DNA of 37,093 nucleotides from Paracoccaceae bacterium (GTDB lineage Bacteria > Pseudomonadota > Alphaproteobacteria > Rhodobacterales > Rhodobacteraceae), in assembly GCA_029265455.1 (NCBI GenBank), contig JAJUJF010000007.1, positions 1 to 37,093 of the forward strand, read 5' to 3'. The notes under the pieces were generated by a model. The model ran no database searches, was not told the DNA's origin, and saw only the letters and a program-made list of their open reading frames with translations. Below, piece by piece: positions 1 to 10,443 of the stretch (its first letter is position 1; each line of letters begins with the position of its first letter). The position numbers and the translations under genes were made by a program.

Positions 1-668
1 AGGCCGACGTCGAAGTCGTGGACGAGGGAGAGGAACCGGCTGCGGGCGATCCTGCGACGACGGCCGACGATCCGATGGCACCAGATGAGCCGGCGGCAAC
101 GGAAGAGTCGGCGCCAGCAGACCAGCCGATGACACCAGACGAGCCGATGGCAACAGAAGAGCCGGTGGCAGGTGATGAAGGCGGGATGGCGGCGGAAGAC
201 GAAGCGCCGGCTCCGACCCCGGATGTGCTGGTGATGGAGCAGGGCGCTGATGAGCTTCGTGGTGACTGGATAATGGGCACGACGGTGGTGTCACCCGATG
301 ACGAGACGATCGGCCAGATCCAGGACGTGATCATCACGCCGGATGGGCAGATCACTTCGGCGATCCTGTCTGTCGGGGGGTTCCTCGGACTTGGGGCAAA
401 GAATATCGCGGTCGACTGGAATGAACTCGAGATCGCGCAGGACGGGCAGGAGATCACGCTCAACATCACCCGTGAAGAGGCGGAGCAGGCACCGGAATAC
501 GCCTTCCGGGATCAGGCGCAACCGGCGGAGCCGGCAGACGCCGAAGCCCCTGCGGAGGACGCTCTCGGAACGGAACCGGCCGAGGAGCCGGGCATGGCGC
601 CCATGGATGATCCCGCGATGCCACCCGCTGAAGAACCGGATGCACCTGCCGAGGGCGCGAACCAGTAG
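1..668 (+). CDS. PRC-barrel domain protein with acidic Pro/Ala/Glu-rich linkers (5' end truncated by window)
   Basis: Frame is open to base 3 upstream of the listed GTG at 18. PRC-barrel-like core LRGDWIMGTTVVSPDDETIGQIQDVIITPDGQITSAILSVGGFLGLGAKNIAVDW; resembles the C-terminus of the protein at 20817..22079. Confidence 0.8.
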   Translation, partial: ADVEVVDEGEEPAAGDPATTADDPMAPDEPAATEESAPADQPMTPDEPMATEEPVAGDEGGMAAEDEAPAPTPDVLVMEQGADELRGDWIMGTTVVSPDDETIGQIQDVIITPDGQITSAILSVGGFLGLGAKNIAVDWNELEIAQDGQEITLNITREEAEQAPEYAFRDQAQPAEPADAEAPAEDALGTEPAEEPGMAPMDDPAMPPAEEPDAPAEGANQ

Positions 669-696
669 GATCGCCGTTCCGACAGGCGAACGGGGC

Positions 697-718
697 GGGC
701 AGGGGCCTGCCCCTTTTT
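697..718 (+). terminator. Rho-independent terminator after PRC-barrel gene
   Basis: gggcag-gggc-ctgccc stem-loop followed by cttttt. Confidence 0.65.
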
Positions 719-993
719 CGGATCAGGTGGCAATTGGTCGCCACAGGCACCTGCGTCTCAGAGAGTTTCCACAGACGCTCTTCCGTTCCGGGTCATCCGC
801 GTGAGTGCCGTGCTCCTCGAGGGGAGCGCGAGTGGATGCCGTAGCCGTGGCAGGCCGATCTGAACGAAGCGCGTCGCCCTGCGTAATACAGGGGCGGGAG
901 CCAGTCCCGCCGGGTCGTGCCTACATGCGCGGGCGCACGATGACGGTGCGAATGCGCAAGGGCCGGCGCGGTTCAGTCAGAAGGAGAACACGG

Positions 994-1197
994 ATGAGCG
1001 TAGCACGTGTGACCGAGATCACCGCCACCTCGACCGACAGTTTCGAGGATGCGATCAGGAAGGGAATCGACCGGGCCTGCAAGACGCTCCAGAACGTGCA
1101 GGGGGCGTGGATTCAGGAGCAGACCATCACTGTCCAGAACAACCAGATCACCGCGTTCAAGGTCAACATGAAGGTTACCTTCGTGCTGAACGATTGA
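994..1197 (+). CDS. Dodecin family protein (67 aa)
   Basis: MSVARVTEITATSTDSFEDAIRKGIDRACKTLQNVQGAWIQEQTITVQNNQITAFKVNMKVTFVLND matches the dodecin fold pattern; internal ATG preceded by aaggag. Confidence 0.93.
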   Translation: MSVARVTEITATSTDSFEDAIRKGIDRACKTLQNVQGAWIQEQTITVQNNQITAFKVNMKVTFVLND

Positions 1198-1227
1198 TAT
1201 TGACCAGGAACTGGCTACGGAAAAGGG

Positions 1228-1258
1228 AAAGGGCGGCGCCGGGGTGGCGCCGCCCTTT
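1228..1258. terminator. Bidirectional intrinsic terminator between dodecin and cold-shock gene
   Basis: aaagggcggcgcc-ggggt-ggcgccgcccttt: perfect 13-bp stem with A/T flanks, between convergent genes. Confidence 0.85.
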
Positions 1259-1295
1259 GTAGATGAGGCCGGTAGGCGGCTTGCGCCGCGGCAGC

Positions 1296-1502
1296 TCAGG
1301 CGAGCTGGAGGTTGGTCGCGGATTCGCGGCCGTCGCGGCCGGTCTCGAGGTCGAAGGTGACCTTCTGGCCATCATCGAGATGGCTGATGCCGGCGCGCTC
1401 GAGAGCGGTGGCATGGACGAAGACGTCCTTGCGGCCGTTCTCGGGCTGGATGAAGCCGAAACCCTTGGTGGAATTGAACCATTTCACGGTGCCGTTGGCC
1501 AT
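1296..1502 (-). CDS. Cold-shock protein, CspA family
   Basis: MANGTVKWFNSTKGFGFIQPENGRKDVFVHATALERAG: RNP1/RNP2-type CSD motifs. Confidence 0.97.
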   Translation of the reverse strand: MANGTVKWFNSTKGFGFIQPENGRKDVFVHATALERAGISHLDDGQKVTFDLETGRDGRESATNLQLA

Positions 1503-1678
1503 CGTGATGTCTCCCTATCGTGGTGCTGCCCGCAGGGTGCGGCAGCCTGGCGCTGTCAGCAAAATCGAAAAACTGCAGCCGCTTGGGGAGACAGTGGTCG
1601 AGAGTGATAACGTTGCGAGAGGCAAGGTGGGGGATCGGGCACCGGATTGCAAGGGCCAATCGCGAGGGCCGGAAAGGC

Positions 1679-1722
1679 GATGCATATTCGATGCAGATTT
1701 CATGCAGCTTCCGTGCAGATGC
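1679..1722. repeat. Four 11-bp degenerate iterons (consensus about SATGCAGATTC)
   Basis: gatgcatattc / gatgcagattt / catgcagcttc / cgtgcagatgc; TGCA at 1681, 1692, 1703, 1714. Confidence 0.6.
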
Positions 1723-1788
1723 CGGGGATCAACCGGATGGCAACCCGCCCGTGGCATCCTTGCGGCTCACCCCGGCACGAGGACGACG

Positions 1789-2121
1789 ATGGACAACCGC
1801 AAGCGCACCCGGCGCGAGGCGCGCAGCCATGAAGAACTGATGAGCGAGCTCGAGGAGATGGAGACGTGGTGGCGGGACTACCGGCTCAAGCAGCGGATGA
1901 TCCCGGACGAATGGTACCGCCTGCACGAGACAGCGCCCTGCCGGCCGAAGAAGGCGCGGCTGACCGCGGCCTTCGACGCCGATGTCGTACGCTGGTACCG
2001 CAGCCTCGGCCGCGGCTACCAGGCGCGGATGAACGCGGTGCTCCGGGCCTACATGCTGGCGGTTGTCGCCAGGGAGATCGAGGGGGTGGGTGACCGCGAC
2101 GGGGCGGGGAGGCCGATTTGA
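1789..2121 (+). CDS. BrnA antitoxin-like protein (orphan, 110 aa)
   Basis: C-terminal ARLTAAFDADVVRWYRSLGRGYQARMNAVLRAYM resembles the BrnA-type RHH region; no BrnT-like ORF adjacent. Confidence 0.7.
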   Translation: MDNRKRTRREARSHEELMSELEEMETWWRDYRLKQRMIPDEWYRLHETAPCRPKKARLTAAFDADVVRWYRSLGRGYQARMNAVLRAYMLAVVAREIEGVGDRDGAGRPI

Positions 2122-2237
2122 CAGCGGCACAGCAGTAAGGCGTTCGTCAATCCTTGGAGAAGGGCAAAGTGGTCATGTCGCCCGGCTTTGTTGATGGCAT
2201 CTGCCGGCAAGTGATGCTAGCCGCAAAAGAGTGTCAC

Positions 2238-2939
2238 TTATGCTTTCCACTCTTGATCGAATTCTTCTTGATGATCAATAGTAAGCCATTCCGGTAGAGG
2301 TTCAAAGCTTGAAGCGATACGCTTCTTCTCCATCTCCTCGACACCATAATATATGCATGTAAGGAAGCCTAGTTCATCAGGAAGCGGCTTGATGGCATGA
2401 TAAAATGCGGTAGTCTCAAAGAACTCTAAGTGTATCAAGCGCATAGGAGCGATGATTGCCTTAATGGCAGAGGAAATTGTTATTCTGGACGGGTAGTCTA
2501 GGGATGCCTTGTCCTCATTGACCTCATAGTCCAAATGAGCAAGCATTTTGTTGCGGAGAGGCCGTGCAAAAGCAGTGGCATTTTCTGCTTCGTCAATTAG
2601 CATCTTCATCTCGGCAGCGCGAGGAGGGTCCTCTATGAACGCAAGCAAGCCTTTAACCGTTAGGTTCTTGTTCCCTCTATTCTGTGGAGGGTCGGTAAGC
2701 TGACAAACGCCAATAATTATGCGTTCGTAAAGTGCATTCTGAAACGTAAGAGCTACGTATCCTGATGCACGATTTAGAAGAGCAACTCTTTCAGGGTTAG
2801 TACCAAAAAATGCTCGGTATGTATCCCAAAGAGACACTAACCTTATTACATGCTGATCGAGATGATAGAAATAGGATCCAAATCTAGGGCCTAATCTATC
2901 TATATATTTCTGCCTTATAACATCCGAAACACCATCCAT
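2238..2939 (-). CDS. HEPN-domain protein, AbiU2-like (putative RNase/abortive infection)
   Basis: Helical 233-aa protein with the R-N-x(4)-H HEPN motif RNKMLAH (codons at 2555..2535) and the local context FARPLRNKMLAHLD typical of AbiU2-like proteins. Confidence 0.65.
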   Translation of the reverse strand: MDGVSDVIRQKYIDRLGPRFGSYFYHLDQHVIRLVSLWDTYRAFFGTNPERVALLNRASGYVALTFQNALYERIIIGVCQLTDPPQNRGNKNLTVKGLLAFIEDPPRAAEMKMLIDEAENATAFARPLRNKMLAHLDYEVNEDKASLDYPSRITISSAIKAIIAPMRLIHLEFFETTAFYHAIKPLPDELGFLTCIYYGVEEMEKKRIASSFEPLPEWLTIDHQEEFDQEWKA

Positions 2940-2944
2940 TACAT

Positions 2945-3452
2945 TTATTGTTCCTGCAGAAGCTTAAGGGCATTGTCTGCTTTATCTATTACGTAACCGC
3001 AGTGGGCCGCCACAACCGAGCGCCACTGGTTGGACACCAGCATATACTGGCCATAGAGGTGAGATGAGCTGATAATCTGGAGCTTTTCGAGGTAAACAGC
3101 ATACTGGCCATAAACGTTCATCACAGCTTCCACCTGCAGTGGTTCAAGTGCACCGAGCTGCGGTACAAGAGCATGGAATACAACGTCAATTCTCCGTGAA
3201 GGCACCAAGAAGCTGCCTTCATCGCCATCTTCGGTCTCTTGAAGGTGTTCGCGTTGATTACTCATTGCAGCTTTGAGTTGTATGATTTCGCCACTTAGGG
3301 CAATCCGAACCGAAGATGCCTCTCTCTTCCAATGCCGTTCTGACTGCTTTCGTCCAGCTCGCGCATTAACGATCAAGGTCACTATCACCCTACGAGTGCG
3401 ATGCTGGCAGCGGCTAGAGTCTGGAACTTGGCAAGGACCTCAAGATTCTCCT

Positions 3453-3456
<4 letters not shown>
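2945..3456 (-). pseudogene. Small membrane-anchored hypothetical protein, apparently frameshifted
   Basis: Frame A: GTG at 3456, [23 protein letters not shown], then TGA at 3387..3385. Frame B from 3388: (V)IVTLIVNARAGRKQSERHWKREASSVRIALSGEI... to stop at 2945. Joining the two restores one TM helix followed by a basic charged stretch. Confidence 0.55.
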
Positions 3457-5117
<1,661 letters not shown>

Positions 5118-5231
5118 CGTGCCGGTCCTTCGGAAATCGTGGGAGTTGCGGGCTGTTCTATCCGGGATCGGGAGGGGGTGCAACGCGGGGCCCGAGCGGC
5201 GCGGGCAAGGGGGCGCCACATGCAGAAATCG

Positions 5232-5253
5232 TTGCAAGTCATTGATCTTGCAA
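5232..5253. promoter_or_regulatory. Operator-like inverted repeat upstream of ettA
   Basis: TTGCAAG-N8-CTTGCAA in the 183-bp ettA/rsmA intergenic region. Confidence 0.4.
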
Positions 5254-5300
5254 TGTTGAAAGTCAGTTATGGCTGGATGGCCTGCCGTTCAACCGGCGCG

Positions 5301-6170
5301 TCAGGTCGCCTCCGCCGGAGGTTGCTGCCGGTCCCGCGCGGCGAGGAGCAGGCTGAGGCGGCACCAGGCTTCGAGGGGGATGCGTTCGGCGCGGTCGGTG
5401 GGCTCCATCCCGGCGGCGCGCAGAAGGTCGGGAGCATCCGGTCCCAGGGAGGCGAGGCTCGAGCGCAGCATCTTGCGGCGCTGGTTGAAGGCGAGGGCGA
5501 CGACGCGTTCGAGCCGGGCGGCATCGGCCGGGAAGCGCGGCTCGGGCAGGCGGTCGAGCCGGACCACGGCGCTCGTCACCTTCGGCGGCGGCGTGAAGGC
5601 CTCGGGTGGGACGGTCATCACGATCCGGGGCTCGGTCCGCCATTGCGCAAGCAGGGCAAGGCGGCCGAAGGCGCGGGTATGGGGCCGCGCGATGATCCGC
5701 TCCGCCACCTCGCGCTGGAACATCAGGGTGAGCGAGTCCCAGAAGGGCGGCCATTCCGGGGGCGTGAGCCAGCGGATGAGGAGTTCGGTGCCGACATTGT
5801 AGGGAAGGTTCGCGACGATCCGGATCGGGGGCGTGAGATGGGGGAGCGGATCGACCGCGAGGGCGTCGCCCTCGATCACCGTCAGGCGGCCGGGATGGGC
5901 GGCGGCGATCTGGTCGAGCGCCGGCAGGCAGCGGTGGTCGCGCTCGATGGCGACGACCTTGCGCGCGCCCTCCATCAGCAGGCCCCGGGTGAGGCCCCCG
6001 GGGCCGGGACCAATCTCCAGCACATCGCTGGCGGCGAGATTGCCTGCAAGACGAGCGATCTTCGCCGTGAGGTTAAGGTCGAGGATGAAGTTCTGGCCCA
6101 GCGATTTCCGCGCGGCGAGGCCGTGTTCGACGATCACCTCGCGCAGTGGCGGCAGGCCGTCGGGGGTCAC
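5301..6170 (-). CDS. rsmA: 16S rRNA (adenine(1518)-N6/adenine(1519)-N6)-dimethyltransferase
   Basis: [49 protein letters not shown] motifs; GTG start overlaps the pdxA stop (GTGA). Confidence 0.95.
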   Translation of the reverse strand: MTPDGLPPLREVIVEHGLAARKSLGQNFILDLNLTAKIARLAGNLAASDVLEIGPGPGGLTRGLLMEGARKVVAIERDHRCLPALDQIAAAHPGRLTVIEGDALAVDPLPHLTPPIRIVANLPYNVGTELLIRWLTPPEWPPFWDSLTLMFQREVAERIIARPHTRAFGRLALLAQWRTEPRIVMTVPPEAFTPPPKVTSAVVRLDRLPEPRFPADAARLERVVALAFNQRRKMLRSSLASLGPDAPDLLRAAGMEPTDRAERIPLEAWCRLSLLLAARDRQQPPAEAT

Positions 6171-7171
6171 CGCACGCTCCCTTGCCGGCGCTGCCCGAGC
6201 TCGTGGGCAAGCCGGAGTGCAGCGACGAGACTCGAGGGATCGGCGCGGTCCCGACCCGCAATGTCGTAGGCGGTGCCGTGATCGGGGGAGGTCCGCACGA
6301 AATCGAGGCCGAGCGTTACATTCACGCCGCCCGCGAAGTCTATGGTCTTGATCGGGATCAGCGCCTGGTCGTGATACATGCAGACGGCGATGTCGTAGCG
6401 CGAACGGGCTTCGGGATGGAACATGGTGTCGGCCGGGTGCGGGCCGGTGAGCGCCATGCCTTCCGCGCGCAGCCGGTCGAGCACGGGGATGATGACCGTG
6501 TGCTCCTCGCTCCCCATCGCGCCCTCCTCGCCGGCATGGGGGTTGAGCCCGGCGACCGCGATCCGGGGCCGGTCGAGGCCGAGATCCGCGCGGCCGGCGG
6601 CGTGGACGATGCGGAGGGTTGCCTCCAGCAGTTCCGGGGTGAGCGCCGCGGGGACGGCGGCGAGGGGAATGTGGATCGTCACCGGCACGACGCGGATGCC
6701 GGGCGCGGCGAGCATCATCACCGGCAGATCCGCGCCCGAGAGATGGGCGAGGAATTCGGTATGGCCGGGGAAGGCGAAGCCGGCACTGTCCTTCAGCGCC
6801 TTCTTGTTGATCGGATTGGTGCAGAGCGCGAGCGCCTCCCCGGCCCGCACGAGGGTGGTGCCGCGTTCGATCATCGCGACGATGGCCGGCGCGTTGGCGG
6901 GGTCGGGCTGCCCCGGTTCGGGCGCGGCGGGAAGGGGATGGGGCAGGACGGCGAGCGCCTCCCGACCGGCGGCACCCGCGGCCTCGCCGGGAGCCGCAAC
7001 TTTCCGCAGCGGAATGGCGAGGCGCTCGGCAAGGGGCGCGAGCCGGGACGGATCGGCGAGGAGCACGAAAGGAACCTCGCCCCCGAGCCTCCGCCATGCC
7101 TTCAGCGCGATCTCCGGGCCGATCCCGGCAGGATCGCCGAGGGTGAGGACGACCGGAAGATCCGGCCTCAT
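6167..7171 (-). CDS. pdxA: 4-hydroxythreonine-4-phosphate dehydrogenase
   Basis: [18 protein letters not shown]..., [56 protein letters not shown]. Confidence 0.96.
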   Translation of the reverse strand: MRPDLPVVLTLGDPAGIGPEIALKAWRRLGGEVPFVLLADPSRLAPLAERLAIPLRKVAAPGEAAGAAGREALAVLPHPLPAAPEPGQPDPANAPAIVAMIERGTTLVRAGEALALCTNPINKKALKDSAGFAFPGHTEFLAHLSGADLPVMMLAAPGIRVVPVTIHIPLAAVPAALTPELLEATLRIVHAAGRADLGLDRPRIAVAGLNPHAGEEGAMGSEEHTVIIPVLDRLRAEGMALTGPHPADTMFHPEARSRYDIAVCMYHDQALIPIKTIDFAGGVNVTLGLDFVRTSPDHGTAYDIAGRDRADPSSLVAALRLAHELGQRRQGSVR

Positions 7172-8100
7172 TGCTCCACGATCAGCGCGTCGCCCAGCAG
7201 GTCCTGGAGATAGCCCTGGCCGAAATTGGTGATGCGCTGGTTGAAGAGCTGTTCGCGAAGCTGCCGGCGGCGCTCGGCCTCGGGCACGTCGGGCAGGTCC
7301 TCGGGCTGCTCGAGATCGATCGAGACGAGGCGCAGGATGGCAAGGCCGCCAGAGATCGGAATGGGATCGGTGATCTGGCCCGGCTCCATGAGGAGGACCT
7401 GGCCGCGCAGCGCCGGGGGAAGCTGGGTCGCGGGCATGGCGGGAAGGGCACCCCCCTGGGCGGCGCTGCCGCTGCGGCTGTAGCGGCTGACGGCGGTGTC
7501 GAAACTCATGGCGCCGCTGCGGATGTCGCGCGCGATACGGTCGGCGAGCGCCACGGTCTCGGCCTCGCCATGTTCGGCGAAGGGAATGGCGATCTCGGCG
7601 AGGCGGACGATCTCGACCGGCTGACCCTCGGCGAGGTCGAGCGCGCGGTCGATCTCGAGGGGCGTGGGCATCGCGCGGGAGCGGAAGCGGCTGGAGACGA
7701 GCTCGCGCCAGGTGACGCCGGCCTCGACGAAGTCGCGCAGCGTCTGCCGGTCGATGCCGCGGGCGGCGAGGACGCGATTCACGTCCTCCACGCTGATGCC
7801 GCGCTGCTCGGCAAATTCCTCGATCCCGGCGGTGATGTCCTCGTCGGAGAGCTCGATTCCCGCCTCGCGGCCGGCCTGGACCTTGACGCGGTCCTCCTTG
7901 AGCTGCTCGACCGCGAGTTCGCGCACATCCCCGGTGGCACCGAGCGCCTCGAGGAGGCGGGTGCGCTGCTCGATGTCGTAATGGGTGATGACGGAATCGT
8001 TTACCGTATAGGCCGGCGCGTAGGCGTTCTGCGCCACGCCGGGTCCGGCGAGTGCAAGGCCGAGCGCGAGAGCCGCCGCGAGGGGCCAGGGACGCCGCAT
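7168..8100 (-). CDS. surA: Peptidylprolyl isomerase, SurA-like periplasmic chaperone
   Basis: Signal peptide [24 protein letters not shown], SurA N-terminal-like domain, PPIC-like C-terminal part; located between lptD and pdxA; ATGA overlap with pdxA. Confidence 0.87.
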   Translation of the reverse strand: MRRPWPLAAALALGLALAGPGVAQNAYAPAYTVNDSVITHYDIEQRTRLLEALGATGDVRELAVEQLKEDRVKVQAGREAGIELSDEDITAGIEEFAEQRGISVEDVNRVLAARGIDRQTLRDFVEAGVTWRELVSSRFRSRAMPTPLEIDRALDLAEGQPVEIVRLAEIAIPFAEHGEAETVALADRIARDIRSGAMSFDTAVSRYSRSGSAAQGGALPAMPATQLPPALRGQVLLMEPGQITDPIPISGGLAILRLVSIDLEQPEDLPDVPEAERRRQLREQLFNQRITNFGQGYLQDLLGDALIVEQ

Positions 8101-8231
8101 TCGTTTCTCCGTTCCTGGGCCCGGGGATGCGGGCCGTCCATTCTTCGCGTTTATCGACGCGAACACGCGCATTCGTCTAGCGGTTTCCCGACTCCCCGTC
8201 CATCGGAGCCGACAACTGCGGGCGGATTCCC

Positions 8232-10406
8232 TCAACCGGAGCAGGTGCGGCGCGGCCAGTCGCCGCCCTCCGCGCCGAGGCCGGCAAGGCGCACCGTGAA
8301 GCCGATCGAGGTCGAGGGCTCGACATCGCGCGAGGTGACGAAGCGGCGGGAGACGGTGAGATCGATCTCGGTGCATTCGTTGCCCCAGGTGATGCCGGCA
8401 CCGGCGCGGATCATCGCATCCTCGGCGGCGTCGTAACGGGCATTGCCGGCGATCTCCCAGTTCGGCAGGAAGCGGTAGCGCGCGCCGAAGGCGAGTTCGC
8501 TGGTCTCGGGCTGGGGGCCGACCTCGGGGCTGAGCGCGTCTTCCGACAGGTAGACCCAGGAGGCGGCGAGGCCGAGGCGTTCGGTGTCGTAGACGAGGCC
8601 GAATTCGTTGCGGGCGATGTCGAGACTGTCGTCGAAACGGATGCGGTTGATCGCGCCAATGCCGGCGCCGATGCCGATCTCGACCGCGCCCACCCAGTCG
8701 GAGAGGGTACCCTCGAGGCCGGAGCCCTCGGCGAACTGGTCCCTGTCGGTGAAGCGCAGCACCCGGCCGATCGTCGCCTGAAGGGAGCGGCCGCGGTCAT
8801 CGAAGGCCGACCAGGAGAGGCCGAGCCCGGCGCGCAGCCCCGTCTCGACCCGGTCGCGGCCGGGATAGCGGTCGAGGGCGAAGAGATTGGTCTCGTCGAA
8901 TTCGGGGAGCAGGCTGTCCTCGTTCGGCAGTTCGTCGGCACCAAGCGAATCGCTCCAGGCGATGTCGGCCACCGGTTCGATGACATGGACGGTGGAGCCG
9001 GTGGTGCGCGCGAGCGGCCAGCGGATCTCGGCCCGCAGCCAGGGCACGGTGCGGAACTCGTTGCGGTCGCTGCCCCCGTCCTCGCGCAGGTGGTAGAGGT
9101 CGAGCATCGCGCCGGTGCTGACGGCAGTGAGGAGGCCGGGGCCGATCGTCCAGTCGCGCCGCCAGTCGCCGCCGCCGCCCATGCGCACGACATCGCGCCC
9201 GCCGTCGCGCAGGAGCCCGAGGGCATCGGCATCCACCCCGGCCCGGCCGCCGAGCAACGCGTCCTGCCAGATGCGGCGGTAGCCGAGCTCCGGCAGCACC
9301 AGCGGCACGTTGGCGGAATCCTCGTCGGGGCGGAGGCTCTGGAAGGCGACGGCGGCGAGGCGGAAGTCGTCCTCGGCGCGGGTGCGGGTAATCTGGAGGG
9401 TGCTGGTGAGGCGGTCGTCGTCGGGATAGTCGAACTGCTGCAGGAAACTGTCGTCGGTGACCACGGTGGCGTCGAGGCTGGCACGGAAGCCGTCGCCGAG
9501 GTCGTAATGGCCCTCGGCCGCGAGGCTGCCGCGCAGGCTGCGGTCCTCGAGCCGGTCGTCGGGGAGGATGACACCGAAGAGGTCGAGCGATCCGCGCCGG
9601 AAGCGCCGACGGTACTCGCCCTCGATGAGCGTGCCGCCCTTGGTGGTGAGGAACGGTGTGAGGGTGACGTCGGCGCTCGGGCCGAGGACGTGGTAGTAGG
9701 GGAGCCTGAAGCCGCTGCCGTAGACGTCCGACTGGCGGAAGGAGGGCGTGAGCACGCCGCTCAACCGCTCGGCCGTCGGCTCGGAGATGCGGAACCAGGG
9801 AAGCCACAGCACCGGCAGGCCGAAGACCTCGAACCGGGCATTGCGCAGGTAGATCTTCTGCTCCTCCTCGTCGCGGATGACACGCTGGGCGCGGACCGCC
9901 CAGATCGGCGGGCCGCCGCCGGGGCAGACCTCGCATGTGCTCGCGATCGCGCTGTGGAGGACGGTGTAGCGATCCTCCGCACGGCGGATCTCGCCCGCGG
10001 CGAGTTGCAGCTCGCCGGCGAGGAGGAGGCGGGCCGACCGGATCAGGCCTTCGGTGAGACCGGCATCGAGTTCCGCGGCCTCGGCCTCGACCACGCCGAA
10101 GGCGGGATCGGTGAGCAGGAGCGGGCCCTCGGCGCGGATGCGGTTCTCGGCATCCGAGTAGACGATGCGCTCGGCCCGGAGCACCCGGTCACCCTGGAGC
10201 ACCTCGACATTGCCGGAGGCGGTGACGGTGCCGGCTTCGGCGTCCACGGAGACGGAATCGGCGACGAGGCTGACCGGCTGGCCCGTGCCGGCCACGGCAC
10301 CGCCTGAGGCGGGGGCTGTCTGTGCCTGGGGAACGGGGGATGGTATGATCGCGGCGAAAAGCGCTGCCAGCGCCACTGCACGCGGCAGGTTGCGCGTTCG
10401 CCTCAT
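8232..10406 (-). CDS. lptD: LPS assembly outer-membrane protein LptD
   Basis: OstA-like region (ADSVSVDAEAGTVTASGNVEVLQGDRVLRAERIVY) followed by a long beta-barrel domain; adjacent to lptG and surA. Confidence 0.93.
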   Translation of the reverse strand: MRRTRNLPRAVALAALFAAIIPSPVPQAQTAPASGGAVAGTGQPVSLVADSVSVDAEAGTVTASGNVEVLQGDRVLRAERIVYSDAENRIRAEGPLLLTDPAFGVVEAEAAELDAGLTEGLIRSARLLLAGELQLAAGEIRRAEDRYTVLHSAIASTCEVCPGGGPPIWAVRAQRVIRDEEEQKIYLRNARFEVFGLPVLWLPWFRISEPTAERLSGVLTPSFRQSDVYGSGFRLPYYHVLGPSADVTLTPFLTTKGGTLIEGEYRRRFRRGSLDLFGVILPDDRLEDRSLRGSLAAEGHYDLGDGFRASLDATVVTDDSFLQQFDYPDDDRLTSTLQITRTRAEDDFRLAAVAFQSLRPDEDSANVPLVLPELGYRRIWQDALLGGRAGVDADALGLLRDGGRDVVRMGGGGDWRRDWTIGPGLLTAVSTGAMLDLYHLREDGGSDRNEFRTVPWLRAEIRWPLARTTGSTVHVIEPVADIAWSDSLGADELPNEDSLLPEFDETNLFALDRYPGRDRVETGLRAGLGLSWSAFDDRGRSLQATIGRVLRFTDRDQFAEGSGLEGTLSDWVGAVEIGIGAGIGAINRIRFDDSLDIARNEFGLVYDTERLGLAASWVYLSEDALSPEVGPQPETSELAFGARYRFLPNWEIAGNARYDAAEDAMIRAGAGITWGNECTEIDLTVSRRFVTSRDVEPSTSIGFTVRLAGLGAEGGDWPRRTCSG

Positions 10407-10443
10407 GCCGCTCTGCCCCTCATTCGTTCTTGTTCGGGCGACC

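Noticed and set aside
3385-3392. Programmed -1 ribosomal frameshift signal
   Set aside because: CTCGTAGGGTGA has no standard slippery heptamer and I saw no convincing downstream pseudoknot; an indel or sequencing error is simpler.
8411-9936. Several long minus-strand ORFs overlapping lptD in other frames
   Set aside because: Alternative-frame Arg/Pro/Ser/Ala-rich translations within a well-supported lptD frame.
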